From: Actinomadura sp. NBRC 104425
Lineage (GTDB): Bacteria; Actinomycetota; Actinomycetes; Streptosporangiales; Streptosporangiaceae
Reading direction: 5' to 3'
NCBI RefSeq assembly: GCF_030269545.1
Contig: NZ_BSTN01000008.1
Span: 248,001 to 312,000, forward strand
Length of the DNA: 64,000 bases
Shown: one piece after another, positions 34,018 through 41,363 of the stretch
Layout of the letters: each line of letters opens with the position of its first letter
Position numbering within the stretch: position 1 is the stretch's first letter
Position numbers and translations under genes: made by a program
The notes under the pieces: generated by a model
The model's database searches: none
Told to the model about the DNA's origin: nothing
The model's input: the letters and a program-made list of their open reading frames with translations, nothing else

Positions 34018-35075
34018 CCAAGGCACAGGAAGCGACCGCCCCCGCCCGCGAGGGCATCGACGAGATCACGATCCTGTGGATCTCCGAGGGGATGAGCTGC
34101 GACGGCGACACCGTCTCGATGACCGCCTCGGCGCAGCCCGCGATCGAGGACGTGGTGAACGGCATCATCCCGGGGCTGCCCAAGGTGAACCTGCACAACA
34201 AGGTGCTGTCGCCGGCAGCCGGCGGCGAGCAGTTCCTCGCCCCGTTCCGCGCGGCCGCGCGCGGCGAGCTGGAGCCGTTCATCCTCGTCATCGAGGGATC
34301 GATCCCCAACGAGAACATCAACGGCGACGGCTATTGGACCTCGTTCGGCAACGACCCCGAGACGGGCGAGCCGATCACCCTCAACCGGTGGATCGACGTG
34401 CTCGCGCCGCGGGCGTGGGCGGTGGTGGCCGCGGGCACCTGCGCCACCTACGGCGGCATCCACGCCATGGCGGGCAACCCGACCGGCTGCATGGGGCTGG
34501 CCGACTACCTCGGGTGGGACTTCCGGTCGGCCGGGGGGCTGCCGATCGTCAACGTCCCCGGCTGCCCCATCCAGCCGGAGAACTTCATGGAGACGCTGAC
34601 GTGGGTGCTGTACCACGCGGCCGGCTCGGCGCCCCCGCCGCCGCTGGACTCGATGCTGCGGCCGCAGTGGCTGTTCGGCAAGACGGTGCACGAGGGCTGC
34701 GACCGCGGCGCGTACTACGAGCAGGCCGACTTCGCCAAGGACTACAACTCCCCCAAGTGCCAGGTGAAGGTGGGCTGCTGGGGACCGGTCGTCAACTGCA
34801 ACGTGCCCAAGCGGGGCTGGATGGGCGGCCTGGGCGGCTGCCCGAACGTGGGCGGCATCTGCATCGCCTGCACCATGCCCGGCTTCCCGGACAAGTTCAT
34901 GCCGTTCATGGACCAGCCGCCGGGCGGCAGCCTCTCCTCCCTGGCGATCAAGCCGTACGGGGCGGCCATCCGCCGCCTGCGCGCGATCACCAACCGCACG
35001 GCGAACAAGGAACCCAAGTGGCACCACAACCGTGACGTGCTCACCAGCGGCTACGACCCGCGCTACCGGCCCTAG
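34014..35075 (+). CDS. hhyS: Group 1h [NiFe]-hydrogenase small subunit
   Basis: 353 residues. Carries three Fe-S clusters that pass electrons from the active site. The proximal-cluster start reads EGMSCDGDTVS: Cys29 followed by Asp32 where most hydrogenases have the second Cys of a CxxC. A 3Cys/1Asp proximal cluster is the hallmark of the O2-tolerant actinobacterial-type enzyme (Ralstonia HofK). Other ligands: GTCATYGG, VPGCPIQPENF, HEGCDRG, KVGCWGPVVNCNVPKRG, GGCPNVGGICIACTMPGF. There is no Tat signal and no C-terminal anchor in the visible sequence, as usual for this group. Coupled to the 53-residue ORF. Function: oxidation of atmospheric or low-level H2 to sustain persistence. Confidence 0.95.
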   Translation: MTKAQEATAPAREGIDEITILWISEGMSCDGDTVSMTASAQPAIEDVVNGIIPGLPKVNLHNKVLSPAAGGEQFLAPFRAAARGELEPFILVIEGSIPNENINGDGYWTSFGNDPETGEPITLNRWIDVLAPRAWAVVAAGTCATYGGIHAMAGNPTGCMGLADYLGWDFRSAGGLPIVNVPGCPIQPENFMETLTWVLYHAAGSAPPPPLDSMLRPQWLFGKTVHEGCDRGAYYEQADFAKDYNSPKCQVKVGCWGPVVNCNVPKRGWMGGLGGCPNVGGICIACTMPGFPDKFMPFMDQPPGGSLSSLAIKPYGAAIRRLRAITNRTANKEPKWHHNRDVLTSGYDPRYRP

Positions 35076-35149
35076 CCGGCGGGGCGGGCGAAGGCGCTCA
35101 CGGCACCGGCGGACGGCACCAGCGGAACGGGACGAAAGGAATCGGGCGG

Positions 35150-36943
35150 ATGACCACGACGGAGCGCAGACCCGCACCCGCCGAACCCGGCCAGCTCGTG
35201 GAGATGGCGTGGGACCCGATCACCCGGATCATCGGCAACCTCGGCATCTACACCAAGATCGACTTCGCGAACCGGCAGGTCGTGGAGTGCCACAGCACCT
35301 CGTCGCTGTTCCGCGGCTACTCGGTGTTCATGAAGGGCAAGGACCCGCGCGACGCCGGGTTCATCACCAGTCGGATCTGCGGCATCTGCGGGGACAACCA
35401 CACCACCTGCTCGGTGTACGCGCAGAACATGGCCTACGGCATCCAGAACCCGCCGCTGGCCGAGTGGATCATCAATCTCGGCGAGGCCGCCGAGTACATG
35501 TTCGACCACACCCTGTTCCAGGACAACATGGTCTTCGTCGACTTCTGCGAGGCCATGGTCAAGGAGACCAACCCCGGGCTGCTGGCCAGGGCGCGCACCA
35601 CCGAGGCGCCGCACGCGCGGTTGCACGGCTACCGGACGATCGCCGACATCATGGCGGCGTTCAACCCGTTCGAGGGCGACTTCTACCAGGAGGCGCTGCG
35701 GGTCAGCCGCGTCACCCGCGAGATGTTCTGCCTGATGGAGGGGCGGCACGTGCACCCGTCGACGGTGTATCCCGGCGGGGTGGGCACGATGCCGGAGCCG
35801 ACCCTGTTCACCGACTACCTCAGCCGCCTCATCCGCGTCGTCGACTTCATCAAGCGGTCCGTGGCCATGAACGACGACGTGTTCGACTTCTTCTACGAGG
35901 CGCTGCCGGGCTACGAGGAGGTCGGCCGCCGCCGGATCATGCTGGGGTGCTGGGGGGCGTTCCAGGATCCCGACGTCACCGACTACCGGTACGAGACGAT
36001 GAACCGCTGGGGCAAGGCGATGTTCGTCACCCCGGGCATCGTGGTGGACGGCGCGCTGCTGACCAACGACCTGGTGGACATCAACCTCGGCATGCGCATC
36101 CTGCTGGGCAGCTCCTACTACGACGACTGGGTGAACGAGGAGCCGTTCGTCACCCGCGACCCGCTGGGCAACCCGATCGACATGCGGCACCCGTGGAACC
36201 AGACCACGCTTCCGGTGCCGCAGAAGCGGGACTTCGAGGACAAGTACTCCTGGGTGATGAGCCCGCGCTGGCTGGACCCGGGCAGCGGCAAGCACCTGGC
36301 GCTGGACACCGGCGGCGGTGCCTTCGCCCGGCTGTACGTGACGGCGCTGTCCAACCTCGTCGACACGCCCTATGTCAAGGCGACCGGCTCCAGCGTGCAG
36401 ATCACGCTGCCCAAGGGCGAGAGGCTGCCGGAGCAGACGCTGGAGTGGCACATCCCGAAGTGGTCCAACACGCTGGAGCGCGACCGGGCCCGGGCCTACT
36501 TCGTGGCGTACGCGGCGGCGATGGCGATGCACTTCATCGACCAGGGGCTGCGGCTGGTCCGCTCGGGCGACACCCGGGTCTTCCAGGACTTCGACGTGCC
36601 CGACGAGGCGATCGGCTGCGGGTTCCACGAGGCGGTGCGGGGCGTGCTGTCCCACCACATGGTGATCCGCGACGGCAAGATCGCCAACTACCACCCGTAC
36701 CCGCCGACGCCGTGGAACGCCAGCCCGCGCGACAGCTTCGGCACGCCCGGCCCGTACGAGGACGCCGTGCAGGGCACGCCGATCTTCGAGGAGAACGGGC
36801 CGGAGGAGTTCAAGGGCGTCGACATCATGCGGACGGTGCGCAGCTTCGACCCGTGCCTGCCCTGCGGGGTGCACATGTACCTCGGCAAGGGCCGCCAGGT
36901 GCGCAAGCTGCACTCGCCCATGTTCGGTTCCGCGCATGGCTGA
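35150..36943 (+). CDS. hhyL: Group 1h [NiFe]-hydrogenase large subunit
   Basis: 597 residues holding the NiFe(CN)2CO site. The L1 motif is SRICGICGDNHTTC and the L2 motif near the C-terminus is SFDPCLPCGVHMYL; the last 20-odd residues after the conserved His are the peptide removed by the protease encoded at 32818. Highly typical stretches are EGRHVHPSTVYPGGVGT, LGCWGAFQDPDV and VLSHHMVIRDGKIANYHPYP. Start ATG at 35150 follows GAAAGGAATCGGGCGG. It is 74 bases after hhyS. The stop overlaps the NifU-like gene by 8 bases. Expected to work in stationary phase or hypoxia, feeding electrons to the respiratory chain. Confidence 0.96.
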   Translation: MTTTERRPAPAEPGQLVEMAWDPITRIIGNLGIYTKIDFANRQVVECHSTSSLFRGYSVFMKGKDPRDAGFITSRICGICGDNHTTCSVYAQNMAYGIQNPPLAEWIINLGEAAEYMFDHTLFQDNMVFVDFCEAMVKETNPGLLARARTTEAPHARLHGYRTIADIMAAFNPFEGDFYQEALRVSRVTREMFCLMEGRHVHPSTVYPGGVGTMPEPTLFTDYLSRLIRVVDFIKRSVAMNDDVFDFFYEALPGYEEVGRRRIMLGCWGAFQDPDVTDYRYETMNRWGKAMFVTPGIVVDGALLTNDLVDINLGMRILLGSSYYDDWVNEEPFVTRDPLGNPIDMRHPWNQTTLPVPQKRDFEDKYSWVMSPRWLDPGSGKHLALDTGGGAFARLYVTALSNLVDTPYVKATGSSVQITLPKGERLPEQTLEWHIPKWSNTLERDRARAYFVAYAAAMAMHFIDQGLRLVRSGDTRVFQDFDVPDEAIGCGFHEAVRGVLSHHMVIRDGKIANYHPYPPTPWNASPRDSFGTPGPYEDAVQGTPIFEENGPEEFKGVDIMRTVRSFDPCLPCGVHMYLGKGRQVRKLHSPMFGSAHG

Positions 36944-37607
36944 GCGGCAGGCCGCCGGGCGGGCGCCGCAGGCCGCGGCGCCCGCGGACGGGCCGCCCGC
37001 GCAGGGGCCGGGTCCGCGGCGGCTCGGCGGCGCGGCGGCCGCCGAGCGCCTGGCGCTGCTGGAGCGGCTGCTGGCGCGGCTGGAGCAGACGCCGGGGCCG
37101 ACCGCCGAGACGGCGCTGGACGCCGTGGCGGTGCTCACCGAGGTGTACGGGGAGGCGCTCGCCCGCGTCCTGGACCGCACGGGGCCCGGGCCGGCCGCCG
37201 CGCTCGCCGACGACGAGCTGGTCGGGCACCTGCTGGCCCTGCACGGCCTGCATCCGGCGACCGTCGAGCAGCGGGTGCGGGGAGCGCTGGAGCAGGTGCG
37301 CCCCTACCTGCGGTCGCACGGCGGGGACGTCGAGCTGAGCGGTGTCGACGGCGGTGTGGCCCGGGTGCGCCTGACCGGCGGCTGCGGGTCGTGCGCGTCG
37401 TCGGCGCGGACGCTGGAGACGGCGGTCAGGGACGCCGTGCTGGCGGCGGTCCCGGAGGTGACGGCGGTCGAGCAGGTCCCTCCCGGCCCGGACGGCCCTG
37501 CCCCGGCGGCGTTCACGCCCGGCGGGCGGCCCGCGGCGCCGAAGGCGTTCGTGCCCGTCGAGGCGGTGCTGCGCACCCGCCGCGCTCCCCGCGAGGGGGC
37601 GAGGTGA
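36936..37607 (+). CDS. NifU C-terminal-domain Fe-S protein of the hydrogenase operon
   Basis: 223 residues. The central NifU/Nfu domain (about 110-180) has LRSHGGDVELSGVDGGVARV and the cluster-binding GCGSCASS (CxxC). The N-terminal 100 residues are Ala/Pro-rich followed by a helical region (RLALLERLLARLEQTPGPTA), and the C-terminal 40 are proline-rich. It probably supplies Fe-S clusters to HhyS or carries electrons from it; Nfu-type genes are regular members of group 1h clusters. Overlaps hhyL by 8 bases and the next gene by a GTGA junction. Confidence 0.88.
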   Translation: MAERQAAGRAPQAAAPADGPPAQGPGPRRLGGAAAAERLALLERLLARLEQTPGPTAETALDAVAVLTEVYGEALARVLDRTGPGPAAALADDELVGHLLALHGLHPATVEQRVRGALEQVRPYLRSHGGDVELSGVDGGVARVRLTGGCGSCASSARTLETAVRDAVLAAVPEVTAVEQVPPGPDGPAPAAFTPGGRPAAPKAFVPVEAVLRTRRAPREGAR

Positions 37608-38233
37608 CGGCCGGTGCGCTCCGGCGGGCGATCAGGCGGGCGGAGGGCCTGGGCCGCGAGGCCGGCGAGCGCTGCGACCTGTGCGGCGCCGCCGTCCCCG
37701 ACGCGCACGCCCATCTGCTCGACGAGCGGCAGGGGAACCTGCTGTGCGCGTGCCGGGCGTGCGGGCTGCTGTTCGAGCGGGAGGCGGCGGGCCGCGGCCG
37801 CTACCGGCTGGTTCCGGACCGGCGGGTCCGGCTCAGCGGGGTGCCGACGGAAGAGCTGGGCGTCCCGGTGGGGCTGGCGTTCTTCGTCCTCGGGACGGAC
37901 GGCGCCGTCCGCGCGCACTACCCGAGCCCGGCGGGCGCCACCCGCTGCGAGGTGGACCCCGGCAGGTGGCGGCGGGTCGCCGAGGCGTGCGAGCCGCTGC
38001 GGTCGATGCGTCCCGCCGTGGAGGCCCTGCTGGTCAACACCGCGCGCGGCGCCGACGAGCAGTGGCTGGTCCCCATCGACGACTGCTACCGGCTGGTGGC
38101 CGCCGTCCGCGGCTCCTGGAAGGGGCTGTCGGGCGGACGGGAGGTCTGGCCGGAGATCGACCGGTTCTTCACCGGGCTCGCCGGGCGCGGCGGCCCCGGC
38201 GGCGCGCACCGCCACCGCGCCGCGGCGACGTGA
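37604..38233 (+). CDS. DUF5947 family zinc-ribbon-like protein
   Basis: 209 residues from GTG 37604, coupled to the NifU-like gene. Cysteines in RCDLCGAAVP, then LLCACRACGLLF, suggest a zinc- or Fe-S-binding knuckle at about 25-60. Later text (LGVPVGLAFFVLGTDGAVRA, HYPSPAGATRCEVDP, VNTARGADEQWLVPIDDCYR) matches the DUF5947 proteins found beside actinobacterial hydrogenases. Function unknown; an assembly factor for the small-subunit clusters is a reasonable guess from context. Confidence 0.78.
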   Translation: MTAGALRRAIRRAEGLGREAGERCDLCGAAVPDAHAHLLDERQGNLLCACRACGLLFEREAAGRGRYRLVPDRRVRLSGVPTEELGVPVGLAFFVLGTDGAVRAHYPSPAGATRCEVDPGRWRRVAEACEPLRSMRPAVEALLVNTARGADEQWLVPIDDCYRLVAAVRGSWKGLSGGREVWPEIDRFFTGLAGRGGPGGAHRHRAAAT

Positions 38234-38258
38234 AAGGACGTGAAGGGAGGCGACGACG

Positions 38259-38468
38259 ATGGCAGAGATCCGCGTGGGCAAACCGCACGTCAAGCCCGAC
38301 ACGCCCTCGCACACCAAGGGGGTGCACCAGGGCAACAAGAAGGGCGCCTTCAAACGGCAGATGGGGCACCACATGGACGGCACCGCCGACGCGCGGCGCT
38401 CGACCGGGGTGAACCCGAGAAAGCACGAGCCGATCCTGCCGGTCATGCCGAACCTGCCGCCGGGATGA
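38259..38468 (+). CDS. 69-residue basic small protein of the hydrogenase operon
   Basis: Starts MAEIRVGKPHVKPDTPSHTK; ribosome site GGAGGCGACG upstream. Rich in His, Lys and Pro (GVHQGNKKGAFKRQ; KHEPILPVMPNLPPG), with no cysteine. It lies between DUF5947 and a small membrane peptide. Its compositional regularity and clean ribosome site support a real gene. The five histidines could bind metal, but nothing more is shown. Confidence 0.65.
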   Translation: MAEIRVGKPHVKPDTPSHTKGVHQGNKKGAFKRQMGHHMDGTADARRSTGVNPRKHEPILPVMPNLPPG

Positions 38469-38528
38469 GGCGGCATACGGGCGGCGAGGCGGGCGCGGGG
38501 GCGCCCGCGGACGAGGAGGGAGCAGGTC

Positions 38529-38675
38529 ATGTGGCGACGCTACGAACGACGAGAGGCGAGGGAGGCGGGGCGGCCGTGGACGCGGCTGGCCCTCCTGGGC
38601 GGCATCGGGCTGCTCGCACTGCTGTGGAAGGAGTTCCCGGCGATGCGGCGCTACTACAAGATGGCGCGGATGTGA
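38529..38675 (+). CDS. 48-residue single-span membrane peptide (DUF6893-like)
   Basis: ATG 38529 after GAGGAGGGAGCAGGTC. One membrane helix (RLALLGGIGLLALLW) follows a charged head (MWRRYERREAREAGR) and precedes the tail KEFPAMRRYYKMARM, which looks like the ...RRYxxMRRM tails of DUF6893 small proteins. In the hydrogenase operon it could anchor the complex, since neither HhyS nor HhyL has its own membrane anchor. That idea is inference. Confidence 0.65.
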   Translation: MWRRYERREAREAGRPWTRLALLGGIGLLALLWKEFPAMRRYYKMARM

Positions 38676-38690
38676 GCGGAGGGGCGGCGG

Positions 38691-38963
38691 ATGTGTCTCG
38701 GCATCCCCGGTGAGATCGTGGAGATCCTGCCGGACCGGACCGACCTGGCCCGGGTCGAGGTGGCGGGCGTCCGCCGCGCCATCAACATCGGGCTGCTGGG
38801 CGAGGGCGAGGTGCGCCCGGGCGACTGGGTGCTCGTGCACGTCGGCTTCGCCATGTCCAAGATCGACGAGGCGGAGGCGGCGGCGACGCTGGCCCTGCTC
38901 GACGGCCTCGGCCAGGCCTACACCGACGAGGTGGCGGCGCTCACCGAGTCCGACATCACTTAG
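38691..38963 (+). CDS. hypC: Hydrogenase assembly chaperone HypC
   Basis: 90 residues. Starts MCLGIPGEIVEI, with the essential Cys2 that carries the Fe(CN)2CO group from HypD to the large subunit; typical strands VRRAINIGLL and GDWVLVHVGFAMSKIDE follow. The last codons (TCC GAC ATC ACT TAG) are the first copy of an 18-bp repeat that continues past the stop codon. A second, divergent HypC-type protein is encoded at 44320. Confidence 0.95.
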   Translation: MCLGIPGEIVEILPDRTDLARVEVAGVRRAINIGLLGEGEVRPGDWVLVHVGFAMSKIDEAEAAATLALLDGLGQAYTDEVAALTESDIT

Positions 38964-39056
38964 ACATCCGACATCACCTAGACATCCGACATCACTTAGA
39001 CATCCGACGTCACCCGGGCGTCCGGCATCACCTGGACGTCCCCCATCACCGAGACG
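38949..39056 (+). repeat. Six-copy 18-bp tandem repeat from the hypC stop into the hypC-hypD gap
   Basis: Unit TCCGACATCACTTAGACA, starting at 38949; copies 1-3 are nearly identical, copies 4-6 decay. The hypC stop codon (TAG) lies in copy 1 and is repeated in frame in copies 2 and 3. The array occupies nearly the whole spacer before hypD at 39071. Confidence 0.9.
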
Positions 39057-39070
39057 AGGCGGCTGACGAC

Positions 39071-40198
39071 ATGCGGTTCGTCGACGAGTACCGCGACGCG
39101 GGCAGGGCGCGGGCGGTGGCCGCGCGGATCGCCGCGCTGTGCGAGCCGGGACGGCACTACAAGTTCATGGAGGTGTGCGGCGGCCACACGCACACCATCT
39201 ACCGGCACGGCCTGGAGGACCACCTTCCGGAGAACGTCACGCTGGTGCACGGCCCGGGATGCCCGGTCTGCGTGATCCCCATGGGCCGGGTGGACGACGC
39301 CATCGCCATCGCCCGCCACCCCGACGTGATCATGACGTCGTTCGGCGACATGATGCGGGTGCCCGGCGGAAGCGGCTCGTTCCTGGACGCCAAGGCCGAG
39401 GGCGCCGACATCCGGATGGTGTACTCGCCGCTGGACGCGCTGGCCCTGGCCCGGCGCAATCCCGACCGGCGCGTGGTGTTCCTGGCCGTGGGGTTCGAGA
39501 CCACGGCGCCGTCCACGGCGATGACCGTGCTGCGCGCGGCCCGCGAGGGCGTGGCCAACTTCTCGGTCTTCTGCAACCACGTGACGATCATCCCGGCGAT
39601 CAAGGCGATCCTGGACTCGCCGGACCTGCGGCTGGACGGCTTCATCGGCCCCGGGCACGTGTCCACGGTGATCGGCTGCCGCCCGTACGAGTTCATCGCC
39701 CGCGAGCACGGCAAGCCGCTGGTGTGCGCGGGCTTCGAGCCGCTGGACGTGCTGCAGTCGGTCGCCATGCTGCTGCAGCAGCTCGCCGAGGGGCGGGCCG
39801 AGGTGGAGAACCAGTACGGCCGGGTCGTCCCGTGGGACGGCAATCCCCGCGCGCTGCGCGCGATCGCCGAGGTGATGGAGCCGCGGCCGCACTTCGAGTG
39901 GCGCGGCCTGGGGTTCATCTCCCAGTCGGCGCTGCGCCTGCGGGACGCCTACGCCGCCCACGACGCCGAGCGGATCTTCCAGGTGCCGGGCGTGCGGGTG
40001 GCCGATCCGAAGGCGTGCCAGTGCGGCGAGGTGCTCAAGGGCGTGCTCAAACCGTGGGAGTGCAAGGTGTTCGGCACCGCGTGCACGCCCGAGACGCCGA
40101 TCGGCACGTGCATGGTGTCGTCGGAGGGGGCGTGCGCCGCGTACTACAACTTCGGGCGGTTCACGCGGCGCCGCGCGCGGGAGGTGTCGCCGGCATGA
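39071..40198 (+). CDS. hypD: Hydrogenase maturation protein HypD
   Basis: 375 residues. Scaffold for assembly of the Fe(CN)2CO group, with a [4Fe-4S] cluster. Motifs: FMEVCGGHTHTIYRHGL, GPGCPVCVIP, TSFGDMMRVPG, VGFETTAPSTA, FIGPGHVSTVIG and the C-terminal cysteines CQCGEVLKGVLKPWECKVFG. Starts at ATG 39071, directly after the tandem repeat. Its stop overlaps hypE (ATGA). Confidence 0.96.
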   Translation: MRFVDEYRDAGRARAVAARIAALCEPGRHYKFMEVCGGHTHTIYRHGLEDHLPENVTLVHGPGCPVCVIPMGRVDDAIAIARHPDVIMTSFGDMMRVPGGSGSFLDAKAEGADIRMVYSPLDALALARRNPDRRVVFLAVGFETTAPSTAMTVLRAAREGVANFSVFCNHVTIIPAIKAILDSPDLRLDGFIGPGHVSTVIGCRPYEFIAREHGKPLVCAGFEPLDVLQSVAMLLQQLAEGRAEVENQYGRVVPWDGNPRALRAIAEVMEPRPHFEWRGLGFISQSALRLRDAYAAHDAERIFQVPGVRVADPKACQCGEVLKGVLKPWECKVFGTACTPETPIGTCMVSSEGACAAYYNFGRFTRRRAREVSPA

Positions 40199-41343
40199 GC
40201 GTGAGCGGGCCGGGCACGGTGCCTTCGTCAAGGGAGCAGCAGCCGAGGGAGCAGCAGCCGAGGGAGCAGCAGTCGAGGGAGCAGCAGGTGCTCGAACGCA
40301 TCGAGCGCGTGCGGCGGCACCGCCCCCGGGTGCGGGAGAAGAACATCACGCTGGCGCACGGCGCGGGCGGCAAGGCGACGCAGACTCTGGTGGAGGCGCT
40401 GTTCCTGGAGCACTTCCGCAACCCGGCGCTGGAGCCGTTGGGCGACGGCGCCGTGCTGGCCGCCGGCGGCGGGCGGCTCGCCTTCACCACCGATTCGTTC
40501 GTGGTGTCGCCGCTGTTCTTCCCCGGCGGCGACATCGGCGACCTGGCGGTGAACGGGACCGTCAACGACCTGGCGATGTGCGGGGCGCGGCCGCTGTACC
40601 TGTCGGCGGGCTTCATCCTGGAGGAGGGGTTCCCCGTCGAGGACCTGCGGCGGATCGCGGCGTCGATGGCGGCGGCGGCCGAACGCGCGGGCGTCGCCGT
40701 GGTCACCGGCGACACCAAGGTGGTGGAGCGCGGCAAGGCGGACGGCTGCTACGTGACCACCGCGGGCGTCGGCGTGCTGGAGCGGGACGCGGCGCTGGGG
40801 CCGTCGCAGGTGCGGCCGGGCGACGCCGTGCTGGTGTCCGGCCCGATCGGCGAGCACGGTGTCACGATCATGGTCGCGCGGGGCGAGCTGGAGATCGAGG
40901 CCGAGCTGGCGTCCGACACCGCGCCGCTGCACGGTCCGGTCGCGGCGCTGCTGGACGCGGTGCCCGGCGGGGTGCGGATGCTCCGCGACGCCACCCGGGG
41001 CGGGGTCGCCACGGTCCTCAACGAGGTGGCGCGGGCGGCCGGCGCGGCGGTCGTGCTGCGGGAGCCGGCGCTGCCGGTGCGGCCGGTGGTGAACGGCGCT
41101 TGCGAGCTGCTGGGCATCGACCCGCTGTACGTGGCGTGCGAGGGCCGGTTCGTCGCCGTGGTCGACGGCGGCCGCGCCGACGCCGCCTTGGAGGCGCTGC
41201 GTTCGCATCCCCTCGGCGCGGGCGCGGCGGTGGTGGGGCGCGTCGAGGACGAGCCGGCCGGCCTGGTGCTGCTGGAGACCTCCATCGGCGGGACCCGGAT
41301 CATCGACATGCTCGTCGGCGACCCGCTCCCGCGGATCTGCTAG
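40195..41343 (+). CDS. hypE: Hydrogenase maturation protein HypE
   Basis: 382 residues. Dehydrates the carbamoylated C-terminal cysteine to thiocyanate, the cyanide donor; the required C-terminus PRIC is present. ATP-binding features are ITLAHGAGGKATQ, FTTDSFVVSPLFFPGGDIG, NGTVNDLAMCGA and VVTGDTKVVERGK. The N-terminus (residues 1-40) carries four copies of a REQQP-type pentapeptide from a 15-bp repeat, not found in standard HypE. Coupled to hypD by ATGA; last gene of the forward hydrogenase arm. Confidence 0.96.
   Translation: MSVSGPGTVPSSREQQPREQQPREQQSREQQVLERIERVRRHRPRVREKNITLAHGAGGKATQTLVEALFLEHFRNPALEPLGDGAVLAAGGGRLAFTTDSFVVSPLFFPGGDIGDLAVNGTVNDLAMCGARPLYLSAGFILEEGFPVEDLRRIAASMAAAAERAGVAVVTGDTKVVERGKADGCYVTTAGVGVLERDAALGPSQVRPGDAVLVSGPIGEHGVTIMVARGELEIEAELASDTAPLHGPVAALLDAVPGGVRMLRDATRGGVATVLNEVARAAGAAVVLREPALPVRPVVNGACELLGIDPLYVACEGRFVAVVDGGRADAALEALRSHPLGAGAAVVGRVEDEPAGLVLLETSIGGTRIIDMLVGDPLPRIC
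40231..40287 (+). repeat. Four-copy 15-bp coding tandem repeat in hypE
   Basis: Unit AGGGAGCAGCAGCCG, encoding REQQP/REQQP/REQQS/REQQ near the HypE N-terminus. In frame and almost perfect. Confidence 0.9.
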
Positions 41344-41363
41344 CGGCCCCGCCGGTCAGGGGG

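Noticed and set aside
40231..40287. The 15-bp repeats in hypE as a CRISPR-like array.
   Set aside because: Units are contiguous with no spacers and lie in frame within a coding region.
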